Of a stretch of DNA of 64,000 bases, positions 34,350 to 44,352 are shown in pieces. The number at the start of each line of letters is the position of its first letter. Positions within the stretch are counted from its first letter, which is position 1. The DNA comes from Acetobacterium bakii (lineage in GTDB: Bacteria > Bacillota > Clostridia > Eubacteriales > Eubacteriaceae), in contig NZ_LGYO01000031.1 of assembly GCF_001263355.1 (NCBI RefSeq), forward strand, positions 48,969 through 112,968, written 5' to 3'. Under the pieces are notes generated by a model. It did not search any database and was not told the DNA's origin. It saw only the letters and a list, made by a program, of their open reading frames with translations. Both the position numbers and the translations under genes were made by a program.

Positions 34350-34652
34350 CTATTCGATGGTTAAAATCCCAGAAAAACCGGTCATTTCAAAAACTTCCTG
34401 TATTTCCGGTTTGACATTTTTAATCAGCATTTTGCCTTTTAAAGCATTGGCTTTTTTTTGAATCAACAGCAACACTCTCAGTCCGGCACTGCTGACAAAA
34501 TCCAGGTTTTCAAAATTAAGAATTAAGCTAAACCCTTCTTTGGTGTAATACTCCTCAAGTTCTTTTTGAAAATCCGCTGACGTGTTGGTATCAATACGTC
34601 CAATTAGATCAACCACAGTTGCCTCATTTTCTTGTTTACACTTAATTTCCAT
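34350..34652 (-). CDS. STAS-domain protein (anti-sigma factor antagonist-like)
   Basis: 100 residues, a single STAS domain of the SpoIIAA/RsbV type. NFENLDFVSSAGLRVLLLI carries the phosphorylatable serine (Ser54 or Ser55). Normally a kinase anti-sigma factor phosphorylates it; none is encoded nearby. It is the first gene of the GH3/ATP-grasp/ABC operon, behind AAGGAG, with a TATAAT about 40 bases upstream. A STAS gene heading a biosynthetic operon is unusual and suggests control by a partner-switching pathway. Confidence 0.85.
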   Translation of the reverse strand: MEIKCKQENEATVVDLIGRIDTNTSADFQKELEEYYTKEGFSLILNFENLDFVSSAGLRVLLLIQKKANALKGKMLIKNVKPEIQEVFEMTGFSGILTIE

Positions 34653-35166
34653 TTGCGCTCCTTATTTATTGATTATTATATAAAACTCTAAACACTTTTG
34701 CTCAGAATTACAATATCATTTTTTAATGCATCCGTCTTCCATGATTATTCTACAAACATATAAAATTCATCCAACTTATATACATCCCCTGAATAAACAA
34801 TTAGTCACTGATTGATTTCTTAAATTTAAGAATTTTTCTAATAATACCATAGTATTTTTTATCATGCAATAGTGTATAGCTCCTCAAATATATTTCTTTA
34901 CAACTGTTTATGTTAATTTCATGGTCACTAAGACTCTTCTACTGAAGCTTAACTTTCCTGATTTTTCAAATTATTATAACTAATTGGCCTTAAAGCCCTG
35001 ATTTATCAAGCTTCTTGCCTGATTAACTATCAAACTTCAAGCAGAATTAATCGGATTTTAAGTATTGAATACTATAATAATAAAAGTGTGAATTATAGTT
35101 TTATCAATCCACTATCTGTCATAAAACGGGTTGGAGCATCTCATCTCCTCCATAATATATATACAT
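34653..35166. other. Long AT-rich gap
   Basis: Holds the promoter region of the STAS operon on the minus strand. At 35,127-35,152, CGGGTTGGAG...TCATCTCCTCCA resembles the tmRNA 3' end of the attachment repeats (about 20 of 27 bases) and is also followed by a terminator. No coding region is seen. Confidence 0.35.
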
Positions 35167-35197
35167 AAGAGTACCTTTTGGGGTTCTCTTTTTTTTT
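35167..35197 (+). terminator. Putative terminator
   Basis: AGAG-T-ACC and GGT-T-CTCT pair with one mismatch, followed by a long T run. No plus-strand gene ends here, so its transcript is unknown. Confidence 0.5.
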
Positions 35198-35352
35198 CAA
35201 AAAAAAAACACCCCAAAATGAAAGTGTCATATCATAAATTTATTTTACAATTTGGTTACATAGTATTTACAATTTGAACTAATTATGATAGAATTGCAAC
35301 ATATGACAAAATTTTGAGAAATCACCTAATTTAAACGAAGGAAATGTGAATA

Positions 35353-37578
35353 ATGAAAAAAAATTCGATTATCGCCATTGTACTAATCTTACTCATTCTT
35401 GTCACCGCCATTTTATTTGTCCGGGGCTGTGAGCAACAATCTTCCGAAATAAAAACCTATGGTGTGGCCGGGACGTATACCGAAAAGGCAACCTATAAGA
35501 ATGCCGAAATTACCGTGCCCGGGGTCACCATTGAAAATGCCACCTTCACTGGGAATGTCCTTGTTGGCGAATCCGTCGGAGAGGGTGATGTTCATTTTAC
35601 AGCGAGTGAAGTTAAAGGTGAGCTGCTCATTCAAGGCGGCGGTGATGCCATCTATATTAATGGTGGCAGCTACCAGCAAATTACTGTTGATAAGCTAGGT
35701 GTCAAGCTTGTTTTACTGGGGGATGCTAAGGTCGAAACCCTTACCGCCAGGCAGCCATGTATCATTATTGCCACTGAAAACAGCTATGTTAAGAATATGA
35801 TCGTTGAAAAGACGGCCGGACGTACCTCGATAATCTCACAGGACAGTGCGATCATTGAAAACATCCAGGCACAGGGACCTGCTGACATTGTTCTCAATAC
35901 ACCTACCAAAACTGTTTCTTTTGGACCGGATGCGGTGGGATCAATACTTGAAACCAATGCCGTCGTGGATAAAATTGAAACCGAAGCCCGGGTTGAATTG
36001 AATATCAATGCAAATGTCGGTGCCTTGCTTCTTACCGGGGCGGGTAAAGGCACTGTCGTTACCCTTGGGAATAATGCTGTCATCGCCGCTATTGGCACGG
36101 ATGCTTTGGTTGTCATTAATGGCGAGGGTAGTATTACTGCTGCAACCACCAATAATGCCGCCAACCTCACAGGGTCTGTTGTTCCAGATGTTATTTACAC
36201 CACCGCGAAACCCGTGGTAACCGATCCAAAAGGTGGCTACATGGTGTCCACGTCAACTGTCAAAACGACATCATCGGGAAGTAGCACACTTAATTCCTGG
36301 TCGGGATCCGGTTCGTCTAATGGTTTCACCAGCAGTAGCGAAGAAAACTCTTCTTACCGCCTCATTGTTCCCGCTGAAATTCCCGGTGTATTGCCGGCAC
36401 CTCCGGCGCTTATTGTTCCAGGCACCATCGGGGTTGCATCTGTTGCGATTACGCCGGTAAGTTCTGAACTGCTGATGGGCAATACTCTGGCTTTAACTGC
36501 CACCGTGCTGCCTGAAAATGCCGCGAATAAAACAGTTTCCTGGGAATCTTCAGACACCCGAATAGCCACTGTGGCAAATGGCTTGGTCACCCCCATTACA
36601 AATGGTGATGTAAGCATCACTGCCAGAACCCAGGATGGCAGTAAAACTGCTGTCTCAAACCTGTCAGTAAAAACCAATATCACCGCTGTGATGATGATCG
36701 ATACCATTACTGCTGTCAATAATACGATTTCGAAAACCATTGATTATAATGCCAGTAATACTTTGCCTGTTGTTGTCATCGCCCAGGGTTATGGGACAGA
36801 AACATTTCCTGTTTCTGTTAACTGGACCCCAACCAATGCTGATACAAAGAAAGTCGGCGAAACAACCTATCTGGGGACACTAACCTTACCTGGCGGCTAT
36901 CTCAATACGGATGCCGTCCAGCCGGTGATTCAATTAACGGTAAAACCACAGCCGATCATTACCGTAACCTCACTTTTAACATCGCAGCGAATCTATCTTA
37001 ATGGTGATCCCAGTGAATTTAAAGCTGTTGCCACTGTCACCGAAGGGAAGACCCTGAGTTATCAATGGTCTCAAACCACAAAAGATATTAATGGAATTGA
37101 TGTTAATACCACTCTTGCCGGAGCCACTGGTGCATCCTATGATCCGCCAGTATCAACAACCCCGGGTACTATTTATTATTATTGTGATATTACTGCTGAA
37201 AATGCAGCTCCCGTTAAATTTTTCGCTGGTACGGTTGTAACTGGACCGACTGCGGCCAATCCGGCCGCTCTGGCTGAATTACCCGCTGTAACGACTCAAC
37301 CGATTGCTATTGCCAGTACCCCTCTATCCGCACCCATGAACCTTTCGGTGACGGCGAGTGTTGTAAATGGCGGCAGCTTATCCTATCAATGGTTTGAACA
37401 AACCAAAGCTGTAAATGCCGAGGGCACGGCTATTCCCGGGGCAACCGGGGCAACCCTAAGCACCACTGCCAAAGCTGTTCCCGGCACCACTTATTACTAT
37501 GCTGAGATCACCAACACCCAGGCTGATACATCAGCCGTAACGGCGGTGAGCCTCCCTGTTTCCGTAATTGTGAATTAA
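35353..37578 (+). CDS. Large secreted/surface protein with Ig-like domains
   Basis: 741 residues. An N-terminal signal-anchor (SIIAIVLILLILVTAILFV) is followed by a repetitive beta-rich region (40-280), a Ser/Thr/Gly-rich linker (290-340), a Big_2-type Ig-like domain (about 365-450; VTWESSDTRIATV-like core), and two related C-terminal repeats, each with LSYQW and then G.T..Y.Y...T (about 560-740). No LPXTG motif or C-terminal anchor is seen. Likely an adhesin or surface-layer-associated protein. A monocistronic unit closed by a perfect palindromic terminator. Confidence 0.75.
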   Translation: MKKNSIIAIVLILLILVTAILFVRGCEQQSSEIKTYGVAGTYTEKATYKNAEITVPGVTIENATFTGNVLVGESVGEGDVHFTASEVKGELLIQGGGDAIYINGGSYQQITVDKLGVKLVLLGDAKVETLTARQPCIIIATENSYVKNMIVEKTAGRTSIISQDSAIIENIQAQGPADIVLNTPTKTVSFGPDAVGSILETNAVVDKIETEARVELNINANVGALLLTGAGKGTVVTLGNNAVIAAIGTDALVVINGEGSITAATTNNAANLTGSVVPDVIYTTAKPVVTDPKGGYMVSTSTVKTTSSGSSTLNSWSGSGSSNGFTSSSEENSSYRLIVPAEIPGVLPAPPALIVPGTIGVASVAITPVSSELLMGNTLALTATVLPENAANKTVSWESSDTRIATVANGLVTPITNGDVSITARTQDGSKTAVSNLSVKTNITAVMMIDTITAVNNTISKTIDYNASNTLPVVVIAQGYGTETFPVSVNWTPTNADTKKVGETTYLGTLTLPGGYLNTDAVQPVIQLTVKPQPIITVTSLLTSQRIYLNGDPSEFKAVATVTEGKTLSYQWSQTTKDINGIDVNTTLAGATGASYDPPVSTTPGTIYYYCDITAENAAPVKFFAGTVVTGPTAANPAALAELPAVTTQPIAIASTPLSAPMNLSVTASVVNGGSLSYQWFEQTKAVNAEGTAIPGATGATLSTTAKAVPGTTYYYAEITNTQADTSAVTAVSLPVSVIVN

Positions 37579-37587
37579 TAATAAATA

Positions 37588-37629
37588 AAAAAGGAGCGAT
37601 GATCCGCTAGCGGATCATCGCTCCTTTTT
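37588..37629. terminator. Perfect 21-bp palindrome, bidirectional terminator
   Basis: AAAAAGGAGCGATGATCCGC and its exact complement meet at CTAG, with T5 at either end. It serves both the surface-protein gene (plus) and pyruvate carboxylase (minus), which converge here. Confidence 0.9.
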
Positions 37630-37658
37630 GTTTGTAAATTTTAATTTCTGGAGGCCGC

Positions 37659-40600
37659 CTATACCATTTCCACGACCAGTTCGCCTGATTGAACACTTTG
37701 GCCTTCTGAAACATAGATTCCTTTGACGACGCCATCTTCACTGGCGACCATTTCGGTTTCCATTTTCATGGCTTCGACAATAACCAATGCCTGGTTTTTA
37801 ACCACAGCATCGCCTTCGTTCACCAAAACCTTGAGCACCGTTCCGGGGATACCGGAGCCGATTTGCTTTTTATTTTTTGGATCAGCTTTAAGCATGGTGG
37901 TTTTTTCTTTTGCAGAAAGACTGCGTTTATCTTCAATATAAATTTCCCGACGGAAGCCATCGACTTCAAACATCACTGAACGCATGCCTTCATCGTTAGG
38001 TGGTCCAATATTTACAAGCTTAATGATGAACTGTTTGCCTTCATCCATTTCTACCACGGTAACTTCGCCTTTTTTGAGACCGTAGAAGAAGTTATGGCTT
38101 TCCATTCGCATGAAATCACCGGTTTCCTGAAGAAACTCAACATATTCCTTCATCACCTTTGGATAAAGAGCCACACTGAGAACCTCTCGGTCGTCCAAAA
38201 TGTATTCATAGTCTTCCATAAACTGAAGACGCAATGCTTCAAAATTTTCATCTGGAAGCAGGGTGCCGGGACGAACCGTTATCGGCTCGATGCCTTTTAG
38301 AACAATTTTTTGGAGTTCAGGATCAAATCCGCCTTCTGGCTGACCGATCATGCCCTTGTAAAAATCCACCACCGAGTCCGGATAGGAAAGTTCGCGTCCC
38401 TTGGTCCGGATATTATCCACAGTCAAATCGTTTTGAACCATGAAAATCGCTAAATCTCCGACGGTTTTAGAGGATGGCGTTACCTTAACAATATCCCCCA
38501 ACATCAGATTGGCCTCCATGTATTTATCTTTAACTTCTCTGAATTTATGACCGAGGCCAAAACTTTCAACCTGGGCTCTGAGATTCGAGTATTGTCCCCC
38601 GGGAATTTCATATTTATAAATTTCCGTGGATCCGGATTTAAGTTCTGATTCGAATTTTCCATACATTTGACGACTGGCACCCCAGTAATCAGATAATATC
38701 TGGAGCTCATCCTGACTTAATCCGGTGTCTCTTGGAGTGTTTTCCAAGGCTGCCACAATGGAGTTAAGAGCTGGCTGGGAGGTCAGACCGCTGAGGCCAT
38801 TAAGGGCGGCATCGGCGATGTCAGCCCCGGCCATGGATCCGAACAGAACGGTGGCTACTCCATTTCCAGTGGTATCATGGGTATGGAGGTGAATCGGCAT
38901 GCTAACCTCTTCTTTTAATGCTTTTACCAGTTTATAGGCCGCTCCCGGTTTCAATAACCCGGACATGTCTTTAATCGCTAAAATATGGGCACCGGTTTTT
39001 TCAATTTCACGGGCCATTCGCAGATAATAATCCAGATTGTATTTCGTTCTGGAGATATCCAGGATATCTCCGGTATAACAGATACTCACTTCGGCAATCT
39101 TATTTGTTTTTAAAACTTCCTCAATGGAAATTTTCATACCCTCCATCCAGTTAAGGGAATCAAAGATACGAAAGATATCAATCCCACTTTTTGCAGATTG
39201 CTGCACAAAAGCGCGAATTACATTATCCGGATAATTTTTGTATCCCACAGCATTGGCTCCCCGCAGGAGCATTTGGAATAAAATATTCGGGATCCGCTTT
39301 CTCAGTTCATCCAAACGACGCCAGGGTGATTCCTTTAAAAAGCGGTAGGACACATCAAAGGTTGCGCCCCCCCACATTTCGAGGGAAAACAAATCCGGAG
39401 CCAGGGCTGCGGTTTCTCTGGCTATTTTTATCATGTCCCGACTACGAACCCGGGTTGCGGCAATGGATTGATGGGCATCCCGAAGGGTCGTGTCGCAAAT
39501 TAACAGCTTTTCCTGTTCCTTGATCCATTTTACCAAACCATCCGGGCCTTGTTCATCCAAAATTTGTTTGGTGCCGCGAAGATTGTTTTCCTCTGGAATG
39601 GCGGGGATATAAGGTTCGTCAAAATCCGGTTTATTCCCAAAGGTTTCATTGACAATGATATTTCCGAAATACTGCAAGATATTGGATGCTTCACTCTTTT
39701 GTTCTTCGATGTTAAATAATTCCGGGTGATCATCAATGAATTTTGTATCACAATTTCCACTGACAAAAACAGGATGCTCAAGAACGTTGATTAAAAAGTC
39801 CTTATTGGTCTGGACGCCTTCAATTTCCATTTCCTTAAGTCCGCGAACGGCTTTACGGCGGGCATCCTCAAAGTTTCTGGAAAAAGAAGTGCTTTTTACC
39901 AAAAGACTATCATAGTACGGTGAAATTTCCGCTCCGGTAAATCCATTCCCGCCATCAAGACGGATACCAAAACCACTGCCTGTTCGATAGACGTCCAGTC
40001 GGCCGGTATCCGGCATAAAGTGATTCTTAGGATCTTCGGTGGTAATTCGGCACTGGATGGAAGCCCCTCTTGGTTTTATGGCGTCCTGACCTGGTATTCC
40101 GATTTCATCGGAATGCAGGGGTAATCCCTGGGCAACTAAAATCTGCGACTGAACCAGATCGATCCCGGTGACCAACTCGGTGACCGTATGTTCCACCTGA
40201 ATTCGGGGGTTCATTTCAATGAAATAATGATCCCCGTTTTTATCCACCAGAAACTCAATGGTACCGGCGTTACGGTAATTAACAGCCTTTGCGAGCTTAA
40301 TGGCATCACGGCAAATGGCTTGCCTTTGTTCATCATCAATGCTCAGGGATGGGGTGAATTCAATGATCTTCTGATGCCGTCTTTGAATGGAACAATCCCG
40401 CTCATAAAGATGGACAATGTTTCCGTAGTTATCCCCCAGAATCTGGACTTCAATATGTTTTGGTTCTTCCAGATATTTTTCCACAAAAATAGTGCCGTTC
40501 CCAAAAGCCTTGGTGGCTTCACTGGTGGCGGAATGGAATTCTTTTAATAAATCCTTTTGTTCCCGGACAATCCGCATGCCACGACCACCACCGCCGGCAG

Positions 40601-41087
40601 CGGCCTTTAAAATAATCGGATATCCGGCCTCATTGGCAAAGGCAATGGCTTCAGCATCTGAAGTAATGGGCTTTTCCACTCCGGGAATTGTTGGCACATT
40701 TAACGTTTTTGCCACTATTTTAGACTGGATTTTATCCCCCATTTTTTCCATCATTTCATGGGTAGGTCCAATAAAAACAATGCCTTCTTCCTGGCAGCGT
40801 TTTGCAAACAAAGGATTTTCGGATAAAAATCCGTAACCGGGATGAATGGCATCCACTTCTTTTTTCTTGGCCAGGGTAATAATCTTATCCATGTCCAAAT
40901 AGGCTTCCACAGGTCCTGTTGTTCCTGTGATCAGGTAGGACTCATCGGCTTTTGTTCTGAACAGCGATAGATTGTCTTCCTGGGCATAAATGGCAACTGA
41001 ACGAATGCCCAGCTCCTGGCAGGCTCTAATGATACGGATGGCTATTTCGCCACGGTTAGCTATTAATATTTTACTAAATTTCTTCAT
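37659..41087 (-). CDS. pyc: Pyruvate carboxylase
   Basis: 1,142 residues from the ATG at 41,087 (MKKFSKILIANRGEIAIRI); a longer start at 41,123 is unlikely. Single-chain form with an N-terminal biotin carboxylase/ATP-grasp domain (1-450, GGGGRGM), a carboxyltransferase TIM barrel (about 535-830, LLICDTTLRDAHQS), an allosteric linker, and a C-terminal biotin domain with EAMKMET, the biotinylated Lys at about 1108. It makes oxaloacetate from pyruvate, bicarbonate and ATP to feed amino-acid synthesis. Length and motifs are normal. Downstream of the aro genes but about 150 bases away, possibly with its own promoter. Confidence 0.96.
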   Translation of the reverse strand: MKKFSKILIANRGEIAIRIIRACQELGIRSVAIYAQEDNLSLFRTKADESYLITGTTGPVEAYLDMDKIITLAKKKEVDAIHPGYGFLSENPLFAKRCQEEGIVFIGPTHEMMEKMGDKIQSKIVAKTLNVPTIPGVEKPITSDAEAIAFANEAGYPIILKAAAGGGGRGMRIVREQKDLLKEFHSATSEATKAFGNGTIFVEKYLEEPKHIEVQILGDNYGNIVHLYERDCSIQRRHQKIIEFTPSLSIDDEQRQAICRDAIKLAKAVNYRNAGTIEFLVDKNGDHYFIEMNPRIQVEHTVTELVTGIDLVQSQILVAQGLPLHSDEIGIPGQDAIKPRGASIQCRITTEDPKNHFMPDTGRLDVYRTGSGFGIRLDGGNGFTGAEISPYYDSLLVKSTSFSRNFEDARRKAVRGLKEMEIEGVQTNKDFLINVLEHPVFVSGNCDTKFIDDHPELFNIEEQKSEASNILQYFGNIIVNETFGNKPDFDEPYIPAIPEENNLRGTKQILDEQGPDGLVKWIKEQEKLLICDTTLRDAHQSIAATRVRSRDMIKIARETAALAPDLFSLEMWGGATFDVSYRFLKESPWRRLDELRKRIPNILFQMLLRGANAVGYKNYPDNVIRAFVQQSAKSGIDIFRIFDSLNWMEGMKISIEEVLKTNKIAEVSICYTGDILDISRTKYNLDYYLRMAREIEKTGAHILAIKDMSGLLKPGAAYKLVKALKEEVSMPIHLHTHDTTGNGVATVLFGSMAGADIADAALNGLSGLTSQPALNSIVAALENTPRDTGLSQDELQILSDYWGASRQMYGKFESELKSGSTEIYKYEIPGGQYSNLRAQVESFGLGHKFREVKDKYMEANLMLGDIVKVTPSSKTVGDLAIFMVQNDLTVDNIRTKGRELSYPDSVVDFYKGMIGQPEGGFDPELQKIVLKGIEPITVRPGTLLPDENFEALRLQFMEDYEYILDDREVLSVALYPKVMKEYVEFLQETGDFMRMESHNFFYGLKKGEVTVVEMDEGKQFIIKLVNIGPPNDEGMRSVMFEVDGFRREIYIEDKRSLSAKEKTTMLKADPKNKKQIGSGIPGTVLKVLVNEGDAVVKNQALVIVEAMKMETEMVASEDGVVKGIYVSEGQSVQSGELVVEMV

Positions 41088-41239
41088 ATTACCTTCTGCT
41101 TTCTTAAACGCATTTTTATACACTCTAAATAACTACAACCTTCTTAAAAATTGGTTGTAGTTATTATATAAAATTGTGTCTGATTATTAAAGCTATTTTT
41201 TATTAAAACACCTGTTTTTTTTCATTTCCAGGGAATTTC

Positions 41240-41527
41240 TTATGTTTCCGAGTCTTTCTTAAAGGTTTGAGTCTCTATTTTACTTATAATCGCTTCATCA
41301 GGAATCTCAAGGTCATTTTTCTCTGAACTTTCTTCATTGAGCATATCCGACTCGTTTTCAATTTCATTGCCGTCATTTTCTTCCTTTAAGCCATCAGATC
41401 CATTAAGATCCTCGGTTTCCTTATCCAATTCATCATTATAGGAATATAGCTTACCGGATAACCGACTAACTAAAAAGTAACCGGGAACGACAATGGCAAG
41501 CACAATCAACAGCATCATCAAGTTCAT
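41240..41527 (-). CDS. Small membrane-anchored acidic protein
   Basis: 95 residues. One N-terminal membrane helix (MMLLIVLAIVVPGYFLVSRL) is followed by a very acidic, low-complexity tail rich in Glu, Asp and Asn. No family recognised. It lies six bases after chorismate mutase in the shikimate operon, so it is co-transcribed, but a link to aromatic synthesis is not evident. Confidence 0.55.
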   Translation of the reverse strand: MNLMMLLIVLAIVVPGYFLVSRLSGKLYSYNDELDKETEDLNGSDGLKEENDGNEIENESDMLNEESSEKNDLEIPDEAIISKIETQTFKKDSET

Positions 41528-41533
41528 TTTACA

Positions 41534-41827
41534 TCACTCATGAGAATCGGCTTTTTGAGATGCAATCCAGTCTTTCTGGTAGTCTTTGCTGCTATCCATC
41601 AGTACTTGCAGAAAGTCATGATACGCGGATTTATATTCCTGTTTTTCAAGGAGCTTCAGGTTCTTTTCAATGACCGATTGTTCACGGCTTTGATCGAATA
41701 TTTTTTCATTTTTGTTGAATTTATATTCAGCAACTTTCTGGATACAGTCCATTCGTTTTTCAAAAAGAACACGCATCTCACCATCAATTTCATCAATTTT
41801 TTTTCGAATCGCATCCAATGCTTCCAA
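41534..41827 (-). CDS. Chorismate mutase, AroQ type
   Basis: 97 residues, all-helical AroQ fold: IRKKIDEIDGEMRVLFEKRM, then VAEYKFNKNEKIFD and REQSVIEK. The arginines, Lys and Glu of the active site fall at their usual spacing. It converts chorismate to prephenate for Phe and Tyr. Encoded 84 bases after chorismate synthase, so the operon runs from DAHP products to prephenate. Confidence 0.88.
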   Translation of the reverse strand: MEALDAIRKKIDEIDGEMRVLFEKRMDCIQKVAEYKFNKNEKIFDQSREQSVIEKNLKLLEKQEYKSAYHDFLQVLMDSSKDYQKDWIASQKADSHE

Positions 41828-41911
41828 TTTATCCTCCTCAGGTTAACAACTTAGTCGATTGTCAAAGCATTCTTAATTGTACGAACAGTTTCGCAATGAC
41901 TTTTTAAACAG

Positions 41912-42991
41912 CTAAATCAAAAAATCCACCAAACATAGGGCGGTGGCAGCTTCGACTACCGGAAAAGCTCTTACTACAATGCAGGGATCATGCCTTCCCA
42001 CAATTTCCAGGGAAGCATTTTCCATGGCGGCCAGATTAATGGTCTGCTGTTGCTTTCCAATGGAAGGTGTGGGTTTCATGGCTACCTGGAATACCACGGG
42101 CATGCCATTGGAAATACCGCCGTTAATCCCACCATTATTATTGGTCAGGGTTTCAACCCTGCCATTGTTGATGATCATGGGATCATTGACCTGGGACCCG
42201 CGCTTATTGGTCAGACCGAATCCGGCCCCGAAGGTAATGCCTTTGACTCCTGGAATTGAAAACAGGATGCTGGCCAGCCGACTTTCTATGGATTCAAAAA
42301 AAGGATTGCCGATGCCCGGATCTAAGCCAATTACAAATCCTTCGATAATCCCGCCGACGGAATCATGATCGTTCATGGCAGCAATAATTTCATCTTTCAT
42401 CGATATTTCAAGATCCGGGGTGTACAGGGGAAACGCCGGATTTTTAAAGTTGTTGCTTAAATCATCATAATCCTGCCACTGGGGCAATGATACATCACTG
42501 ATGCCGCCAATGGAAACTATCCGACTGCTGATGATAAGCGCGGGTTTGATGACCCGTAAAACCTCTTTGGCAACCGCACCTGCAAAAACCAGAGGCGCGG
42601 TGAGCCGTGCTGAAAAGTGACCGCCGCCGCGATAATCCTGGAAGCCCTGAAAGCGTATATTACCGCTGAAATCCGCATGACCGGGACGCATTAAATCCTT
42701 GGTTTTCGAATAATCCCCGGACCGGGTATTTTCATTGCGAATCAGTCCGGTTAATGGTGCTCCGGTTGTTTTACCATTGAATACGCCGCTGAGGATCTCA
42801 ATTTGATCCTCTTCTTTCCGTGGTGTTGCCAGGGGATTCCCTTTGGCCGACCGACGGTTAAGCTCCTGCTGGATTCTGGTAAGGTCAATGGGAACGCCAG
42901 GAGGCAAGCCATCCAGCACAGCGCCAATGCCTTCTCCATGAGATTCCCCAAAAATTGAAATTTTTAGATTATTTCCCCAGGTTGATCCCAA
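41912..42991 (-). CDS. aroC: Chorismate synthase
   Basis: 359 residues from a TTG at 42,991. This start fits the family opening (GSTWGNNLKISIFGESHG) and stands seven bases after GGAGGT, which lies inside the end of aroA; the upstream ATG at 43,015 would add eight residues and has no ribosome site. Signatures: FGESHG near the N-terminus, GGGHFSARLTAP in the middle and GRHDPCIVVRAFPVVEAATA near the end. It makes chorismate from EPSP, using reduced FMN. Confidence 0.95.
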   Translation of the reverse strand: MGSTWGNNLKISIFGESHGEGIGAVLDGLPPGVPIDLTRIQQELNRRSAKGNPLATPRKEEDQIEILSGVFNGKTTGAPLTGLIRNENTRSGDYSKTKDLMRPGHADFSGNIRFQGFQDYRGGGHFSARLTAPLVFAGAVAKEVLRVIKPALIISSRIVSIGGISDVSLPQWQDYDDLSNNFKNPAFPLYTPDLEISMKDEIIAAMNDHDSVGGIIEGFVIGLDPGIGNPFFESIESRLASILFSIPGVKGITFGAGFGLTNKRGSQVNDPMIINNGRVETLTNNNGGINGGISNGMPVVFQVAMKPTPSIGKQQQTINLAAMENASLEIVGRHDPCIVVRAFPVVEAATALCLVDFLI

Positions 42992-44270
42992 TGGCTTCAC
43001 CTCCGATTTTTTCAAAATCTTCCCAAAAATGAGGATAGGATTTATTCACCGCTTCCGCACCTTCAAGAATGATGGTTCCTTCGCAAACAATCGAGGCCAT
43101 GGCCACAGCCATGGCGATCCGATGGTCATTATGACTTTTCACTCGGCCGCCGGTAAGTTTTTCAACGCCTTTTATAATCAGGCCGTCCTTTGTTTCAGTG
43201 ACCTTGCCACCTAAAGCGTTAAGCACTTCGGCGGTAGCCATCAAACGGTCGGACTCTTTGTACCGCAGCCGTTCGCCATTAATGATTCGGGTGGTCCCGG
43301 TGCTGAGGCTCCCCAGGACCCCCAGAATTGGCACCAGATCCGGACATTGGGAAACATCAATTTCAATGCCCCGGGTTTTGTTGCTTTTCGCAACAATGCC
43401 CACCGGATTAATATCCAAGTCACCACCCATGGTCTTGATAATATCAACGATGACCTTATCGCCCTGTCGTGAGCTTTGGTTTAAATCGTTGCACTGAATC
43501 CTATCACCAATGGTTCCACCAACCAGCCAGAAGGCCCCCTGGGAAAAATCGCCTTCCACTCGATAGTCACAAGCGGTGTAAGCCTGATTACCCTTAACTA
43601 TAAAACGCTCGTTATTTTCATTGTCAATGACGATCCCAAAGGATTTCAGGACATCGATGGTGATGTCCACATAGGGCTTGGATTCCAGTGGCGATGTCAT
43701 TTGAATAATGGAGTCTCCGGGCAGCAGCGGCAAGGCAAAAAGTAAGCCGGTGATGAACTGGGAACTCACCGAGCCCTCAAGACGATATGTTCCCGGAGTT
43801 AACTTGCCCTTCAGGGCAAGTGGCAGATCCTGGCTTTGTTTCAGGTGTTCGTAAGCAATTGATTTTTCTCTAAAGAGGTCATAATAGGGTGTCATGGGAC
43901 GTGTTACCAACCGCCCTTTACCGGTAACCACAACCCTTTGGTTCTGGAGTAATAAAACCGGGATCATAAAGCGCAGGGTCGATCCGGATTCATTACAATC
44001 TATTTCGGTGGTGTTTAATTTTAAAACATCACAGCCTTTTATCTTGAGGGTATGACGGTAATTCGCCTGTTTCTGATAGTCTATTTCTGCGCCCAGGGCC
44101 TCCATGGCGGTACATGTGGCAATCATGTCCTGGGATAAAAGCACATTGGAAATAAGGCTTTCTCCCCGGGCTAAGCCGGCTGAAATAATGGCACGGTGGC
44201 TCACACTTTTAGACGGCGGAATCTCCAGGCTGCCACTGAGTTTTCCGGGTTTAATCTCAACTGTTTTCAT
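42969..44270 (-). CDS. aroA: 5-enolpyruvylshikimate-3-phosphate synthase
   Basis: 433 residues. PPSKSVSHRAIISAGLA near the N-terminus carries the catalytic Lys-Ser pair, SGSTLRF follows at about 92-98, and RYKESDRLMATA and HNDHRIAMA lie in the C-terminal half. It joins PEP to shikimate-3-phosphate. Its last 23 bases overlap the start of aroC. Length is normal. Confidence 0.95.
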   Translation of the reverse strand: MKTVEIKPGKLSGSLEIPPSKSVSHRAIISAGLARGESLISNVLLSQDMIATCTAMEALGAEIDYQKQANYRHTLKIKGCDVLKLNTTEIDCNESGSTLRFMIPVLLLQNQRVVVTGKGRLVTRPMTPYYDLFREKSIAYEHLKQSQDLPLALKGKLTPGTYRLEGSVSSQFITGLLFALPLLPGDSIIQMTSPLESKPYVDITIDVLKSFGIVIDNENNERFIVKGNQAYTACDYRVEGDFSQGAFWLVGGTIGDRIQCNDLNQSSRQGDKVIVDIIKTMGGDLDINPVGIVAKSNKTRGIEIDVSQCPDLVPILGVLGSLSTGTTRIINGERLRYKESDRLMATAEVLNALGGKVTETKDGLIIKGVEKLTGGRVKSHNDHRIAMAVAMASIVCEGTIILEGAEAVNKSYPHFWEDFEKIGGEAIGINLGK

Positions 44271-44352
44271 TCCTAATCCTCATTTATTTCTCTTCGTTTT
44301 GAAGGTTTAGACCTTTTCGTGCCGCATTGCTGTCTCTTCACAAAACCACTTC

